DNA from: Nocardioides jiangsuensis
GTDB taxonomy: Bacteria; Actinomycetota; Actinomycetes; Propionibacteriales; Nocardioidaceae
Direction: 5' to 3'
Assembly (NCBI RefSeq): GCF_019679455.1
Contig: NZ_JAIEZQ010000001.1
Coordinates: forward strand, 372,001-436,000
DNA: 64,000 nucleotides
Shown here: piece after piece, positions 44,865 through 53,495 of the stretch
How positions within the stretch are numbered: the stretch's first letter is position 1
How the letters are laid out: each line of letters opens with the position of its first letter
Made by a program: the position numbers and the translations under genes
Notes under the pieces: model-generated
What the model saw: only the letters and a program-made list of their open reading frames with translations
Database searches by the model: none
Told to the model about the DNA's origin: nothing

Positions 44865-46874
44865 ATGGCCTACTTCGTCACCGGCGCGACCGGCTTCATC
44901 GGCCGGCACCTCGTGCAGGAGCTGCTCGACCACCGCGACGGCGAGGTGTTCGTGCTGGTGCGGGAGGGGTCCCGCAGGCGGCTCGACGCGCTGGTCCGCT
45001 CGTGGGGCGTGCCCGGCCGGGTGACCCCGGTGACCGGCGACCTCGGCAGCCCGGGGCTCGGCGTGGACCCGGCCTGGGTCGAGGAGCACCGCGGCTCCGT
45101 CGAGCACTTCTTCCACCTCGCGGCGCTCTACGACATGACCGCGCCCGACGACCTGAACGAGCAGCTCAACGTGGGCGGCACCCGCGCGGCGCTGGGGCTC
45201 GCGGCCGACCTCGACGCCGGTGTCTTCCACCACGTCTCGTCCGTCGCCGCCTCCGGTGACTACCCCGGCGTCTACGACGAGAGCATGTTCGACGTCGGGC
45301 AGGGCCTGCCGTCGTCGTACCACCGGACGAAGTTCGAGTCCGAGCGGATCGTCCGCGAGGAGTCCGAGGTGCCCTGGCGGGTCTACCGTCCGGCGGTCGT
45401 CGTGGGCCACTCCGAGACCGGGGCGATGGACAAGGTCGACGGGCCCTACTACTTCTTCCCGCTGTTCAAGCGGATGCGCGACAGCCTCCCGCAGTGGCTG
45501 CCCCTGCTCGGCGTGGACCTCGGCGACACCAACGTCGTCCCCGTCGACTACGTCGCCAAGGCGATGGACCACATCGCCCACGAGCCGGGGCTCGACGGCC
45601 AGGCGTTCCACCTGGTCAACCCCGACCCGCAGCCCACGGTGGAGGTCGTGAACACCTTCGCCGCCGCCGCGCAGGCCCCGCGGTTCGCGGTGCCGTTCGA
45701 CCGCCGGGTGACCGGCATCCTGCCGCGCGGGGTGCTCCCCCGGGCGCTGCGGCCGAGCGGTCTGGTCAGCAACGCGCTGCGGCTGGCCCCGGTGCAGCTG
45801 GCGCTGCGCGAGACGATCGGCCGGCTCGGCGTCCCTCCCCAGGTCCTCGAGCACGTCTCCTTCCCGACCCAGTACGCCTCACGCCGTACCGAGCGGGCGC
45901 TGCGCGGGTCCGGCATCTCCTGCCCCGACCTGGACAGCTACGCCCTCACCCTGTGGAACTACTGGGAGGACCACCTCGACCGCACGACCGCGCAGGACGA
46001 CCACCTGCGTGAGGCGCTGGCCGGCCGGACGGTGGTGATCACCGGTGCCTCGTCGGGCATCGGCAGGTCGACCGCGCTCAAGGTCGCCCAGGCCGGCGGC
46101 GTCCCGGTCCTGGTGGCGCGCGGCAAGGACAAGCTCGAGGACACCCAGGCCGCGATCGAGGCTGCCGGCGGCATCGCGTACGTCTACCCCTGCGACCTCT
46201 CCGACCTGACCGCGATCGACGCGCTGTGCGAGCAGCTCTGCGCCGAGCACGAGACGATCGACTTCGTGGTCAACAACGCCGGCCGCTCGATCCGGCGCTC
46301 GCTGGCGCTGAGCCACGACCGGTTCCACGACTTCGAGCGCACCATGCAGCTCAACTACTTCGGCGCGGTCCGCCTGGTGATGGGCGTGATGGAGAAGATG
46401 CGGGCGCAGGGGTTCGGCCACATCGTCAACGTCAGCTCGATCGGCGTGCAGACCAACCCGCCGCGGTTCAGCGCCTACGTCGCCTCGAAGGCCGCGCTCG
46501 ACGCGTGGAGCAACGTGGTCAGCTCCGAGGTCGTCGGCGACGGGGTCAGCTTCACCACCGTGCACATGCCGCTGGTGAAGACCCCGATGATCGCGCCGAC
46601 CAAGATCTACGACCGGTTCCCCACGATCACCCCGGCGCAGGCGGCCGACCTGGTGCTGCGCGCGCTCGCGGACCGGCCGCACGAGATCAACACGGCGCTC
46701 GGCAGCCTGGGTGCGGTCGCGCACACGGTGGCGCCGAAGACCACGTTCCGGATCCTGCACCTGGCCTACCAGGTCTTCCCGGACTCGGCGGCCGCGCGCG
46801 GCGAGGACGCCGGCGACGCGCCGACCTCGGAGCAGATGTTTCTCGCCCGCCTGCTCAAGGGCGTGCACTGGTAG
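44865..46874 (+). CDS. Two-domain SDR, probable fatty acyl-CoA reductase (alcohol-forming)
   Basis: A 669-residue fusion of two reductases. The N-terminal extended SDR (NAD_binding_4-like) has TGATGFIG at 6-13 and the catalytic pair in SSYHRTK; the C-terminal classical SDR has TGASSGIG, NNAGRS and the catalytic Tyr/Lys in AYVASKAALDAW. Size and order match mycobacterial AcrA1/FcrA (Rv3391, about 650 residues) and the Marinobacter alcohol-forming reductase, which reduces acyl-CoA to aldehyde and then alcohol. It could supply alcohols for wax esters. No wax synthase gene is seen. Its 3' end overlaps the convergent kinase gene by 20 bp. Confidence 0.85.
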   Translation: MAYFVTGATGFIGRHLVQELLDHRDGEVFVLVREGSRRRLDALVRSWGVPGRVTPVTGDLGSPGLGVDPAWVEEHRGSVEHFFHLAALYDMTAPDDLNEQLNVGGTRAALGLAADLDAGVFHHVSSVAASGDYPGVYDESMFDVGQGLPSSYHRTKFESERIVREESEVPWRVYRPAVVVGHSETGAMDKVDGPYYFFPLFKRMRDSLPQWLPLLGVDLGDTNVVPVDYVAKAMDHIAHEPGLDGQAFHLVNPDPQPTVEVVNTFAAAAQAPRFAVPFDRRVTGILPRGVLPRALRPSGLVSNALRLAPVQLALRETIGRLGVPPQVLEHVSFPTQYASRRTERALRGSGISCPDLDSYALTLWNYWEDHLDRTTAQDDHLREALAGRTVVITGASSGIGRSTALKVAQAGGVPVLVARGKDKLEDTQAAIEAAGGIAYVYPCDLSDLTAIDALCEQLCAEHETIDFVVNNAGRSIRRSLALSHDRFHDFERTMQLNYFGAVRLVMGVMEKMRAQGFGHIVNVSSIGVQTNPPRFSAYVASKAALDAWSNVVSSEVVGDGVSFTTVHMPLVKTPMIAPTKIYDRFPTITPAQAADLVLRALADRPHEINTALGSLGAVAHTVAPKTTFRILHLAYQVFPDSAAARGEDAGDAPTSEQMFLARLLKGVHW

Positions 46875-48063
46875 GCGGCGCCTCCAGCGCGGGGTAGCCG
46901 TCCATCGGTACGACGTCCCCCCAGCGCTCCGCGAGCCCCGCCAGCAGCGACTCGAACAGCGCCGCGGTCGCGGGCCACTCCCCCGCGTCACGGGCCCGGT
47001 CCACGAGCCCGCGGACACGCAGGACCACCCTCTGCCGGATGGTGGCCCGGCCCCAGTCGCGGTCCTCGGCCACCACCTTCGGCAGCAGCCAGGTCACCAT
47101 GCGCAGCGCCCAGTAGGCCCGCACCGCGAGCAGGGCGGCGTCGTACGCCGCGTCGTCGCGGGCCGCGGGCAGGTGCTCGCCGAGCACGGACCGGTAGGTC
47201 CGCTCCAGCGAGGTCTGGAGCGCGGGGTCCAGGGTGCCCACGCACCAGCAGGTCGGGAACGGCACGGTGAGGTAGGCGCCGTCCACCAGGGCGTGCCGCA
47301 GGCCGGCGAACTCGAAGTCGAAGTGGGCCAGCCTGCCGTCAGCGGCGAGGAGGTTGTTGTCCGGGCACGGGTCGCCGTGGGTGAAGGCCGTCCAGGCGGG
47401 GTCGGTGAGGCTTTCGCGGAGCGCGGACAGCTCGGCGGCGAGGGTGGCGTCGACCGGCAGGCCCAGCGGGCCCAGTGCCCCGGGCAGCCCGGCCAGCACC
47501 TCGCCGACCTCGTCGCCCCACGCCGTGTCCGGGTCGGTCGCCCCGAGCGCGCGGCTCTCGGCCCGGAACGCGTCGAGGTGCGGCCGCGTGGCACCGTTGA
47601 GCGTCCCCAGCGACCGGGCGTAGCGGTGAAGCGCGTCGACGGCCGCACCGTCCGCGGGTGCCGCGCCGACACCGGAGGCGAGCAGGACGTCGGCCAGGCT
47701 GACGCCGTCCCCGAGGTCCTCCATCACCACGACCCGCTGCCGCGCGGAATCGCCCACCAGGCCCGGCGCCCCGAGGTCAGCCTGCCCGGCCACCTCCGGC
47801 CGTGACAGGAACCGGAGCGAGGCGAGCTCGGCGTGGAACAGGCCCAGGGCGTCGGGGTCGCCGGCCGACGCGGACTTCAGCCGCTTGGCGACCACGCTGG
47901 CGGGCAGGTCGCCGGGGCCGTCGAGGTGCAGCCGCAGCAGCGCGCTGCGCTCTCGGACCCCGCCGACCCGTCGCGACCTGGTCACCCGCGCGTCGGCCCC
48001 GAACGCCTCCCGGACCACGGCCGCGACCGGTGCGGTGGTCGCGGAGCGGCCCCAGGTGCTCAT
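46855..48063 (-). CDS. Aminoglycoside-phosphotransferase-fold small-molecule kinase
   Basis: A 402-residue protein with the choline/ecdysteroid/APH-kinase fold. The catalytic loop is THGDPCPDNNLL (Brenner motif H-G-D-x4-N), and the metal-binding Asp follows in HFDFEFAGLRHALVDGAYL. The nucleotide-binding Lys is in SVVAKRLKSAS and VVVMEDLGDG matches the hinge. The substrate is unknown, and it should not be taken as antibiotic resistance. The start MSTWGRS was chosen because TAGCGT lies 8 nt upstream (leaderless); an upstream in-frame extension was rejected. Confidence 0.85.
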   Translation of the reverse strand: MSTWGRSATTAPVAAVVREAFGADARVTRSRRVGGVRERSALLRLHLDGPGDLPASVVAKRLKSASAGDPDALGLFHAELASLRFLSRPEVAGQADLGAPGLVGDSARQRVVVMEDLGDGVSLADVLLASGVGAAPADGAAVDALHRYARSLGTLNGATRPHLDAFRAESRALGATDPDTAWGDEVGEVLAGLPGALGPLGLPVDATLAAELSALRESLTDPAWTAFTHGDPCPDNNLLAADGRLAHFDFEFAGLRHALVDGAYLTVPFPTCWCVGTLDPALQTSLERTYRSVLGEHLPAARDDAAYDAALLAVRAYWALRMVTWLLPKVVAEDRDWGRATIRQRVVLRVRGLVDRARDAGEWPATAALFESLLAGLAERWGDVVPMDGYPALEAPPTSARP

Positions 48064-48173
48064 GGACCCCCACGCTAGTGCAGGCGCCCGGATCCTGAGA
48101 TCCGGCTGCACGCGACCCGCCGAGCTGCCACCCTGGACCGGTCATGAGTCACCTGTGTTGTCGCTGCCGCTGA

Positions 48174-48191
48174 CACCAGCCCCGGCTGGTG
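48174..48191. promoter_or_regulatory. 18-bp palindrome upstream of the 143-residue hypothetical gene
   Basis: CACCAGCC-CC-GGCTGGTG, perfect over 8-bp arms, 43 bp before the ATG at 48235 and about 110 bp from the divergent kinase start. The two-base centre makes it more like a protein-binding site than a hairpin. Confidence 0.45.
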
Positions 48192-48234
48192 CACCACCGC
48201 CTGCCGACGACCGCCCGACCCGGAAGCCGTGACC

Positions 48235-48666
48235 ATGACCTCCTCCGCTCCGCTGACCTTCCCCGCCTGGACCGCCGCCCTGGGCGACCGCGGCCTCACC
48301 GTGCTCTCCCCCAGCCACCGCGTCCCGGTCGCGCTGTGGCTGCGCTCCGCCGAGCACGGCATGCTGCACTTCTTCGCGCGCGGCACCCGGGTGGTGCTGC
48401 GCACCCACCGCCCGGAGGACCTGACCTGGCTGCTGCTGCGCTCGGAGTGCGACTGCGCCGAGCACCGCACGGCGGGCGCGGGACGACGTCTCGTCCTCCG
48501 GCCCGGCGCGGTCCCGGTCGCCGAGGTCGTGCTCGACGGCGCCGCGGCGCACGACTGGCGCGGCTACGACGCCGGGCTGATCGACGTACCGACGGCGGCG
48601 GCGGTGTTCGACCGGCTGCTCGCGGACCTCGCCGAGCCGGTGCAGGCGCACGGCGCCGTCGCCTGA
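48235..48666 (+). CDS. Hypothetical protein
   Basis: A 143-residue protein that I do not recognise. It has PVALWLRSAEHGMLHFFARGTRVVLR, then LTWLLLRSECDCAEHRTAG with a CxC-x-x-H pattern, and a helical acidic C-terminus. No signal peptide or membrane helix. The ATG has GGAAG 8 nt upstream; a GTG two codons earlier is too close to that site. Composition is like that of its neighbours. A palindrome upstream suggests regulated expression. Confidence 0.65.
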   Translation: MTSSAPLTFPAWTAALGDRGLTVLSPSHRVPVALWLRSAEHGMLHFFARGTRVVLRTHRPEDLTWLLLRSECDCAEHRTAGAGRRLVLRPGAVPVAEVVLDGAAAHDWRGYDAGLIDVPTAAAVFDRLLADLAEPVQAHGAVA

Positions 48667-48792
48667 CCGCACCCGAGCCTCACCGGGGTCTTCGGCCAGG
48701 TCGGTGACCGTGGCCGCTCGCGACCGGGCCCGGACAGGCAACGAGGCCGCGGATCGGTACCCCTGATCTCACCGACCCACGACCTCGTCAGA

Positions 48793-48829
48793 GCGACGGG
48801 CCCGCCGGGTTGGCTGACGGGCCCGTCGC
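48793..48829 (-). terminator. Terminator hairpin of the M36 peptidase gene
   Basis: Perfect 12-bp arms GCGACGGGCCCG (48793-48804) and CGGGCCCGTCGC (48818-48829) with a 13-nt loop, 6 nt beyond the stop codon on the minus strand. Confidence 0.7.
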
Positions 48830-48834
48830 CCGGC

Positions 48835-51800
48835 CTACTGGGTGTCCACCGCCTCGAGGACGACGTCGGTCGCCGCGCCGAGGTAGGCGGAGGTGACCAC
48901 GAAGGCGGTCCCGGTCGGCAGCGCGCCGGACTCGTCGGCGGCGCTGGAGGCCGCGCTGCCGATGAGCTCGCAGTCGGTGTTGTAGAAGTACAGGTCGAGG
49001 TCGTACGCCGCACCCGACCCGGTCGCCGCCACCTTGTGGGCACCGTCGCCGAAGGACTCCGGCAGGGTGCTGACCCAGCCGTCCGTGCCCTGGCTGGCCG
49101 GCGGGGCGCTGCACGTGCTCGCGAGCTCGGCGCCGACGACGCCGCCGCCGGTCAGGTCGCTGCTCGGGTTGCTGCCGGCGATCGTGAACGTCTCGGTGAA
49201 CGGCTCGTCGAGAGGCGCCGGGGGCAGCGGCGACACCTTCACCGGCGCGTTGCTGAAGACCTGCAGGTCACCGAACTGCGCGTTGGTCTTGGTCTCGCCG
49301 AGCGCGGAGTCGGCCCACAGCCGCACGTAGGACGCCTTCACCGGAGTCGGCAGCGTGAACGTGCGGTAGTGCACGTCGCCCACCGTCGGCCGCGGGATCT
49401 GGTAGTCGAACGCGTCCTTGCCGATCGGCTGCGTCTTCCAGTTCACGCCGTCGTTCGAGGTCTGCAGCGTGAAGGAGCGGACCGCCTCGAAGCGCGACGT
49501 GGTGAAAGCGCTGACCTGGACCTTCGAGATGGTGGCCGGCCGGGCCAGCTTCACCACGGCGTTGCCGGACTTGACGGTCGTCTTCCACCGGGTCTGCTCG
49601 GTGTCGTCGATCAGCGACTTCGCGCCGCCGGTGGTCGAGGAGACGACCTGCGCCCCGTTGGCCTCCGAGGTCAGGTTCGGCGCGACCGCGAACTGCTGCG
49701 AGAGCGTCTGGCCGGCGGCCACGTCGAGCGCGTCGACGGTCCGGGCGCCGTACCCGCGGGCCTGGATGGTCAGCGGGTAGCTGCCCTCGGCGGCGGTCAC
49801 GGTGAAGCGGCCGTCGGCTCCGGTCCGCGCGACCGGGGTGACCCCGGCCTCGAGGGTGCCGAGCATGATCCGGGCGTCGGCCACCGGGTCGCCCGAGGAG
49901 GCGTTGACCACCCGGCCGGCGAGCACCCCGTTGCGCTCGGGGTTCTGGTGGGCGAACGACGGGACGGGGTCGATGTCGCCGGCGCCGGTCTCGTCGGCCT
50001 CGCTCTTCTGGTTCGAGGCGCCGGTGCCCATGCCGTGGTCGGCGAACGCGCCGTACACGACGTCCTGGAGCACGTCGAAGTCCGCCCGCGAGTGGTAGCG
50101 GATGTCGAGCGCCTTGAGGATCGCGTCGCGCATGTCGAGCATGCTCGGGTCGTTGGGAGCCAGCGGCATCCCGTCGGTGACGATGAACGAGGCGACCTCC
50201 GCGGCCTCCTGCTCACCGAGCTCGGCGACGAGGGCCTGGCGCATGTCCCACAGGGTCGCGGTCCAGATCTCGCCGTCGGAGTGCACCTCGGGGCCGCCGA
50301 GGTCGTAGCCGATGTCGCCGAAGTTGGCCTCGGTGTCGTCGTAGGCCCAGTTGCGGATGCCCCGCTCCTCGTTGCCGGTCACGTAGGTGCCGACCACCGA
50401 GTTGTCCTGGAGCCCCTCGCGGTGCAGGTGGTTCAGCGCGTACCAGTCGCCCCAGCCCTCGCCCATCGAGCCGGACTGGTGCCCGCCGAGCGCGCCGTCC
50501 TCGGTGCCGACGTAGCGGTTGGACAGGCCGTGGGCGTACTCGTGCTCGATCACCCCGGCGTCGAAGTCGCCGTCGCGGCAGGGCCCCTCGAACGCGTCGT
50601 TGATCGGCTCCCACAGGAACATCCCGCTCCACGGCGGGATGCCGTCGGGCAGCGTCAGCATGTAGGCGTTGTCGCGGCCGGTGTACGTCGGGGCGCCGCC
50701 GCTGATCGCGCCGGCCTGGACCAGGCCCATGATCGGGTCGCCGCCGTCGGCCTGGAAGTTCCCGGCGCTCTCGGTGAACCCGTAGGAGTAGAACTCGTCG
50801 TGGATCCGGTTGTGCTGGTAGAAGAGGTTCGTCGACGAGGCGTCGGAGTCCTGCTCGTACGCCGGCGGGACCGCCTGGCACTCCGAGGTCTCCCACGCGT
50901 TGGGGAAGCCGAAGTTGAACTGGCCGGTCGGAGCCACGGTGCGGTTCGCCTGGTCGAGCGGGGCGATGAAGTTCGACCAGTTCTTGAAGGTGTCGGCGTT
51001 GTTGCCGAGCGTGGTCACCCCGATCCCGGTGAGGCCGGTCGGGTCGACGTACCCGCCGGGCGACTCGGCGGTGGGCCCGAAGCTGACCTTCTCCTGCTCG
51101 CCGCCCTGCGGGGCGCCCGGGTAGTTCTCGTAGACCAGGCCCTCGGCCTCGTGCTGCACCAGCGAGGTCTTGTAGAGCACCTCGCCGGTCTGCGCGTCGA
51201 CGACCATGTCCCAGGCCTCGTCGAGCTTGTTCACGAAGAGCACGCGGTAGGCGGCGCGGGCGCCGTCCGCGGTCGGGAACGCGGCCTTCTGCACGTAGGA
51301 CTGCGAGGCCAGGCCGGTCTCGAAACGGTCGAAGCCGGCGACGTCGCCGTCGGCCCTCGGCGCCAGCGACGTGACGCCGAGGGCGGCGCCGGCCCTGGTC
51401 AGGGCAGCCGCGGCGGTGAGCCCGTACGAGCCGAGCAGGTCGCTGTCCGGGGCCACCTCCCCGGTGAATGCCAGGACCCGGCCGGCGCCGTCGACCGCGA
51501 GGCCCATGGAGCCTCCGCGGACGGTCCGGACCCCGGCGACGGTCTGGGTGAAGTTGACGACGTGCACGTCGACGCCGGTGAGCCTGTGGTCGCGGGTGAC
51601 CGCGAGGGCGGCGACCTCGGCCGAGCTGAGCCCGAAGGCGGCGCGGTTGGCGTCGACGAAGGCGCGGGCGACGTCGACCGCGGACCCGTCGCGGGGCGCG
51701 GAGAGGGCCTCGCCGGGCGCCGGGTAGATCGTGCGCGGAGTGCCGAACTCGGTGTCCCAGGTGACCCGGGCGCCGCTGCCGGCCCGCGCGACCAGCTGCT

Positions 51801-51996
51801 TGACCGCGTCGACGCGGCTGCTGTCGGGCCGGACCAGCGGGTTGCCGGTGCGGCTGTCCTCGGCCGCGTGCCCGGACGGGGTGGCCAGGGAGTGCTCGGT
51901 GACTGCCTCGGCTGCGGGGAGCAGTCCGCCGGCGGCGAGGGTGGCAGCCGACGTGGCGAGGATGGTCGCGACAGCTGCGGAACGGCGGAGGCGCAT
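48835..51996 (-). CDS. Secreted M36 (fungalysin) metallopeptidase
   Basis: A 1053-residue secreted protease. A signal peptide (to about residue 31, ending PAAEA) is followed by an FTP propeptide domain (MGLAVDGAGRVLAFTGEV), then the M36 catalytic domain with zinc site HEYAH (codons at 50530-50544) and the third ligand in GSMGEGWGDWYAL. Past residue about 640 there are a carboxypeptidase-regulatory-like repeat (VVNASSGDPVADARIML), a discoidin/F5-8C-like module (SFTLQTSNDGVNWKTQPIG) and a C-terminal beta domain. It would cleave external proteins for nutrition. It is a single gene with a strong terminator. Confidence 0.93.
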   Translation of the reverse strand: MRLRRSAAVATILATSAATLAAGGLLPAAEAVTEHSLATPSGHAAEDSRTGNPLVRPDSSRVDAVKQLVARAGSGARVTWDTEFGTPRTIYPAPGEALSAPRDGSAVDVARAFVDANRAAFGLSSAEVAALAVTRDHRLTGVDVHVVNFTQTVAGVRTVRGGSMGLAVDGAGRVLAFTGEVAPDSDLLGSYGLTAAAALTRAGAALGVTSLAPRADGDVAGFDRFETGLASQSYVQKAAFPTADGARAAYRVLFVNKLDEAWDMVVDAQTGEVLYKTSLVQHEAEGLVYENYPGAPQGGEQEKVSFGPTAESPGGYVDPTGLTGIGVTTLGNNADTFKNWSNFIAPLDQANRTVAPTGQFNFGFPNAWETSECQAVPPAYEQDSDASSTNLFYQHNRIHDEFYSYGFTESAGNFQADGGDPIMGLVQAGAISGGAPTYTGRDNAYMLTLPDGIPPWSGMFLWEPINDAFEGPCRDGDFDAGVIEHEYAHGLSNRYVGTEDGALGGHQSGSMGEGWGDWYALNHLHREGLQDNSVVGTYVTGNEERGIRNWAYDDTEANFGDIGYDLGGPEVHSDGEIWTATLWDMRQALVAELGEQEAAEVASFIVTDGMPLAPNDPSMLDMRDAILKALDIRYHSRADFDVLQDVVYGAFADHGMGTGASNQKSEADETGAGDIDPVPSFAHQNPERNGVLAGRVVNASSGDPVADARIMLGTLEAGVTPVARTGADGRFTVTAAEGSYPLTIQARGYGARTVDALDVAAGQTLSQQFAVAPNLTSEANGAQVVSSTTGGAKSLIDDTEQTRWKTTVKSGNAVVKLARPATISKVQVSAFTTSRFEAVRSFTLQTSNDGVNWKTQPIGKDAFDYQIPRPTVGDVHYRTFTLPTPVKASYVRLWADSALGETKTNAQFGDLQVFSNAPVKVSPLPPAPLDEPFTETFTIAGSNPSSDLTGGGVVGAELASTCSAPPASQGTDGWVSTLPESFGDGAHKVAATGSGAAYDLDLYFYNTDCELIGSAASSAADESGALPTGTAFVVTSAYLGAATDVVLEAVDTQ

Positions 51997-52073
51997 GCGT
52001 GCCCTTTCGTTGGACCGTAGGCCCGCCGGGGTTGGGCGGGCACACGTGTCTCAACGACGCTGGGTGCGATTGG

Positions 52074-52982
52074 TCACGTGCCGGCCGCGGGCTCCTCGCC
52101 GGTCGCGATCGGGCGTGCCGGGTCGGCCACCCACCCACTCCAGGAGCCCGGGTAGAGCGCGGCCCGCACTCCCAGCACCTCCAGGGCGAGCACGTCGTGC
52201 GCGGCGGTGACACCCGAGCCGCAGTAGACGCCCACCTCCCGGCCGCCGAGGGCACCCGCGCGGGTGTAGAGCGGCTCGAGGTCCTCGGCGGGTCGGAACG
52301 TCTGCACGTCCGCCTCGGGCGCGCCCACCAGGTTCGCGGTGGCGGGCAGGTTCACCGCCCCGGGGACGTGTCCGGCCACCGGGTCCACCGGCTCCACCTC
52401 GCCCCGGTAGCGCTCCGGGGCGCGGGCGTCGAGGAGGACGCCGTACCGGGCGACCCGGGCCGCGCCGTCCGCGTCGAGCACCGGCATCCCGCCGGGACGG
52501 GCGGTGAGGTCGCCCGGTTCGCGGGGCACGGTGTCCCCCTCCTCCACCGCGCCGCCGGCCGCGACCCAGGCCGGGTAGCCGCCGTCGAGCACCCGCACGT
52601 CGCGGTGGCCGTGGTGCCGCAGCAGCCACCAGCACCGCGCCGCGGACGTCCCGCCGACGGCGTCGTACACGACGACGGGCCGGTCCTCCCGCACACCGCA
52701 GCGGCGCATCGCGGCCTCGAACCGCGCCGGGTCCGGCAGCGGGTGCCGTCCCCCGGGGCCGGGCGGGTCGGCCAGGTCGGTCTCGAGGTCGATGTACGCC
52801 GCCCCGGGGAGGTGCCCGCGGGCGAACTCCTCGGCTCCGGGCGGCCCGCCGAGCCGCCAGCGGACGTCGAGCAGGGTCACGGGCTTTTCCGTGTCGAGCA
52901 GCGCGGCGAGCGCGGCCACCGTGGTCAGCGGGCCGGGCGCGGGGCTGGTCTGCGGACGGGTCAACGGGGTGGGGTCGGCCAT
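52074..52982 (-). CDS. Sulfurtransferase (two-domain rhodanese)
   Basis: A 302-residue tandem rhodanese. The first, inactive domain has LLDVRWRLGGPPG and ARGHLPGAAYIDLETDL; the second carries the active-site cysteine in VYCGSGVTAAHD, the CGSGVT loop matching thiosulfate or mercaptopyruvate sulfurtransferases. It transfers sulfane sulfur to a thiol acceptor. The start MADPTPL has CATACT 7 nt upstream (leaderless); a longer in-frame start further upstream was rejected because it runs through the promoter of the divergent gene. Confidence 0.92.
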   Translation of the reverse strand: MADPTPLTRPQTSPAPGPLTTVAALAALLDTEKPVTLLDVRWRLGGPPGAEEFARGHLPGAAYIDLETDLADPPGPGGRHPLPDPARFEAAMRRCGVREDRPVVVYDAVGGTSAARCWWLLRHHGHRDVRVLDGGYPAWVAAGGAVEEGDTVPREPGDLTARPGGMPVLDADGAARVARYGVLLDARAPERYRGEVEPVDPVAGHVPGAVNLPATANLVGAPEADVQTFRPAEDLEPLYTRAGALGGREVGVYCGSGVTAAHDVLALEVLGVRAALYPGSWSGWVADPARPIATGEEPAAGT

Positions 52983-52989
52983 GCCCGCG

Positions 52990-52995
52990 AGTATG
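52990..52995 (-). promoter_or_regulatory. -10 box CATACT of the rhodanese gene
   Basis: CATACT on the minus strand ends 7 nt before the ATG at 52982. Confidence 0.45.
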
Positions 52996-53034
52996 CCTCG
53001 GGACAAACCGCCCCGCGAGGCGGGATCCGTCCCC

Positions 53035-53040
53035 GATACT
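53035..53040 (+). promoter_or_regulatory. -10 box GATACT of the small secreted protein gene
   Basis: GATACT ends 7 nt before the GTG at 53048, with GCTCCCC between; it mirrors the opposed rhodanese promoter 40 bp away. Confidence 0.45.
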
Positions 53041-53047
53041 GCTCCCC

Positions 53048-53413
53048 GTGCATGCATCCCTCAGGCGCCGCCTCGCCTCGCCGTTCCTCACCGTGGCGCT
53101 CGCCGTCGGTCTCGTCGTCACCTCGGCCGGCTGGGTCAGCGCCGCCCACCAAGGCGGGAGCCCACCGGAGTGCTACTCCGTCGGTGGGGACAGCAGGCTG
53201 ACGTTCCACATCATGCACGGCGGCGAGACCTCCCGGGTGACCTTCTCCGTCGCGGAGTCGGAGGACGAGGTCACCGCGAGCTTGTCGCAGGACGTGGGCG
53301 CCGGCTTCCACACCGTGGTCGGACTCCCCTCCACCGTGACCTACCAGCTGGGCGAGGCTCTCGGCGACCGGCAGGTCGTGGACCCCGCTGGGCGGGCGAT
53401 CCGGCGCTGCTAG
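53048..53413 (+). CDS. Small secreted hypothetical protein
   Basis: A 121-residue protein with a clear signal peptide: a basic start (MHASLRRRLA), a hydrophobic core (TVALAVGLVVTSAG) and a cleavage-like WVSAA at about residue 32. The mature part has two cysteines (in PPECYSV and the C-terminal IRRC) that could form a disulfide, and beta-strand-like segments. No family is recognised. The GTG start is supported by a -10 box 7 nt upstream. A hairpin terminator follows. Confidence 0.75.
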   Translation: MHASLRRRLASPFLTVALAVGLVVTSAGWVSAAHQGGSPPECYSVGGDSRLTFHIMHGGETSRVTFSVAESEDEVTASLSQDVGAGFHTVVGLPSTVTYQLGEALGDRQVVDPAGRAIRRC

Positions 53414-53419
53414 GCCACG

Positions 53420-53454
53420 ACGGCGCCGCCGGGTCTCCCCTCGGGCGGCGCCGT
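53420..53454 (+). terminator. Terminator hairpin after the secreted protein gene
   Basis: Perfect 11-bp arms ACGGCGCCGCC (53420-53430) and GGCGGCGCCGT (53444-53454) with a 13-nt loop, 7 nt after the stop codon. Confidence 0.7.
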
Positions 53455-53495
53455 TCGCCTGCGCGTGCGAGCGGGGTTGCGCGAGGATGCCTCCC

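Noticed and set aside
46855-48063. Kinase-like gene as an aminoglycoside resistance gene
   Set aside because: The fold is shared by many small-molecule kinases, and nothing in the sequence or context indicates antibiotic substrates.
49036-52020. About 990-codon plus-strand frame opposite the M36 peptidase gene
   Set aside because: The minus strand has a signal peptide, HEYAH and recognisable domains; the plus-strand frame has none.
53487-53495. Earlier ATG for the VOC-family gene
   Set aside because: It directly abuts the GAGG sequence, so ribosome spacing fits only the ATG at 53496.
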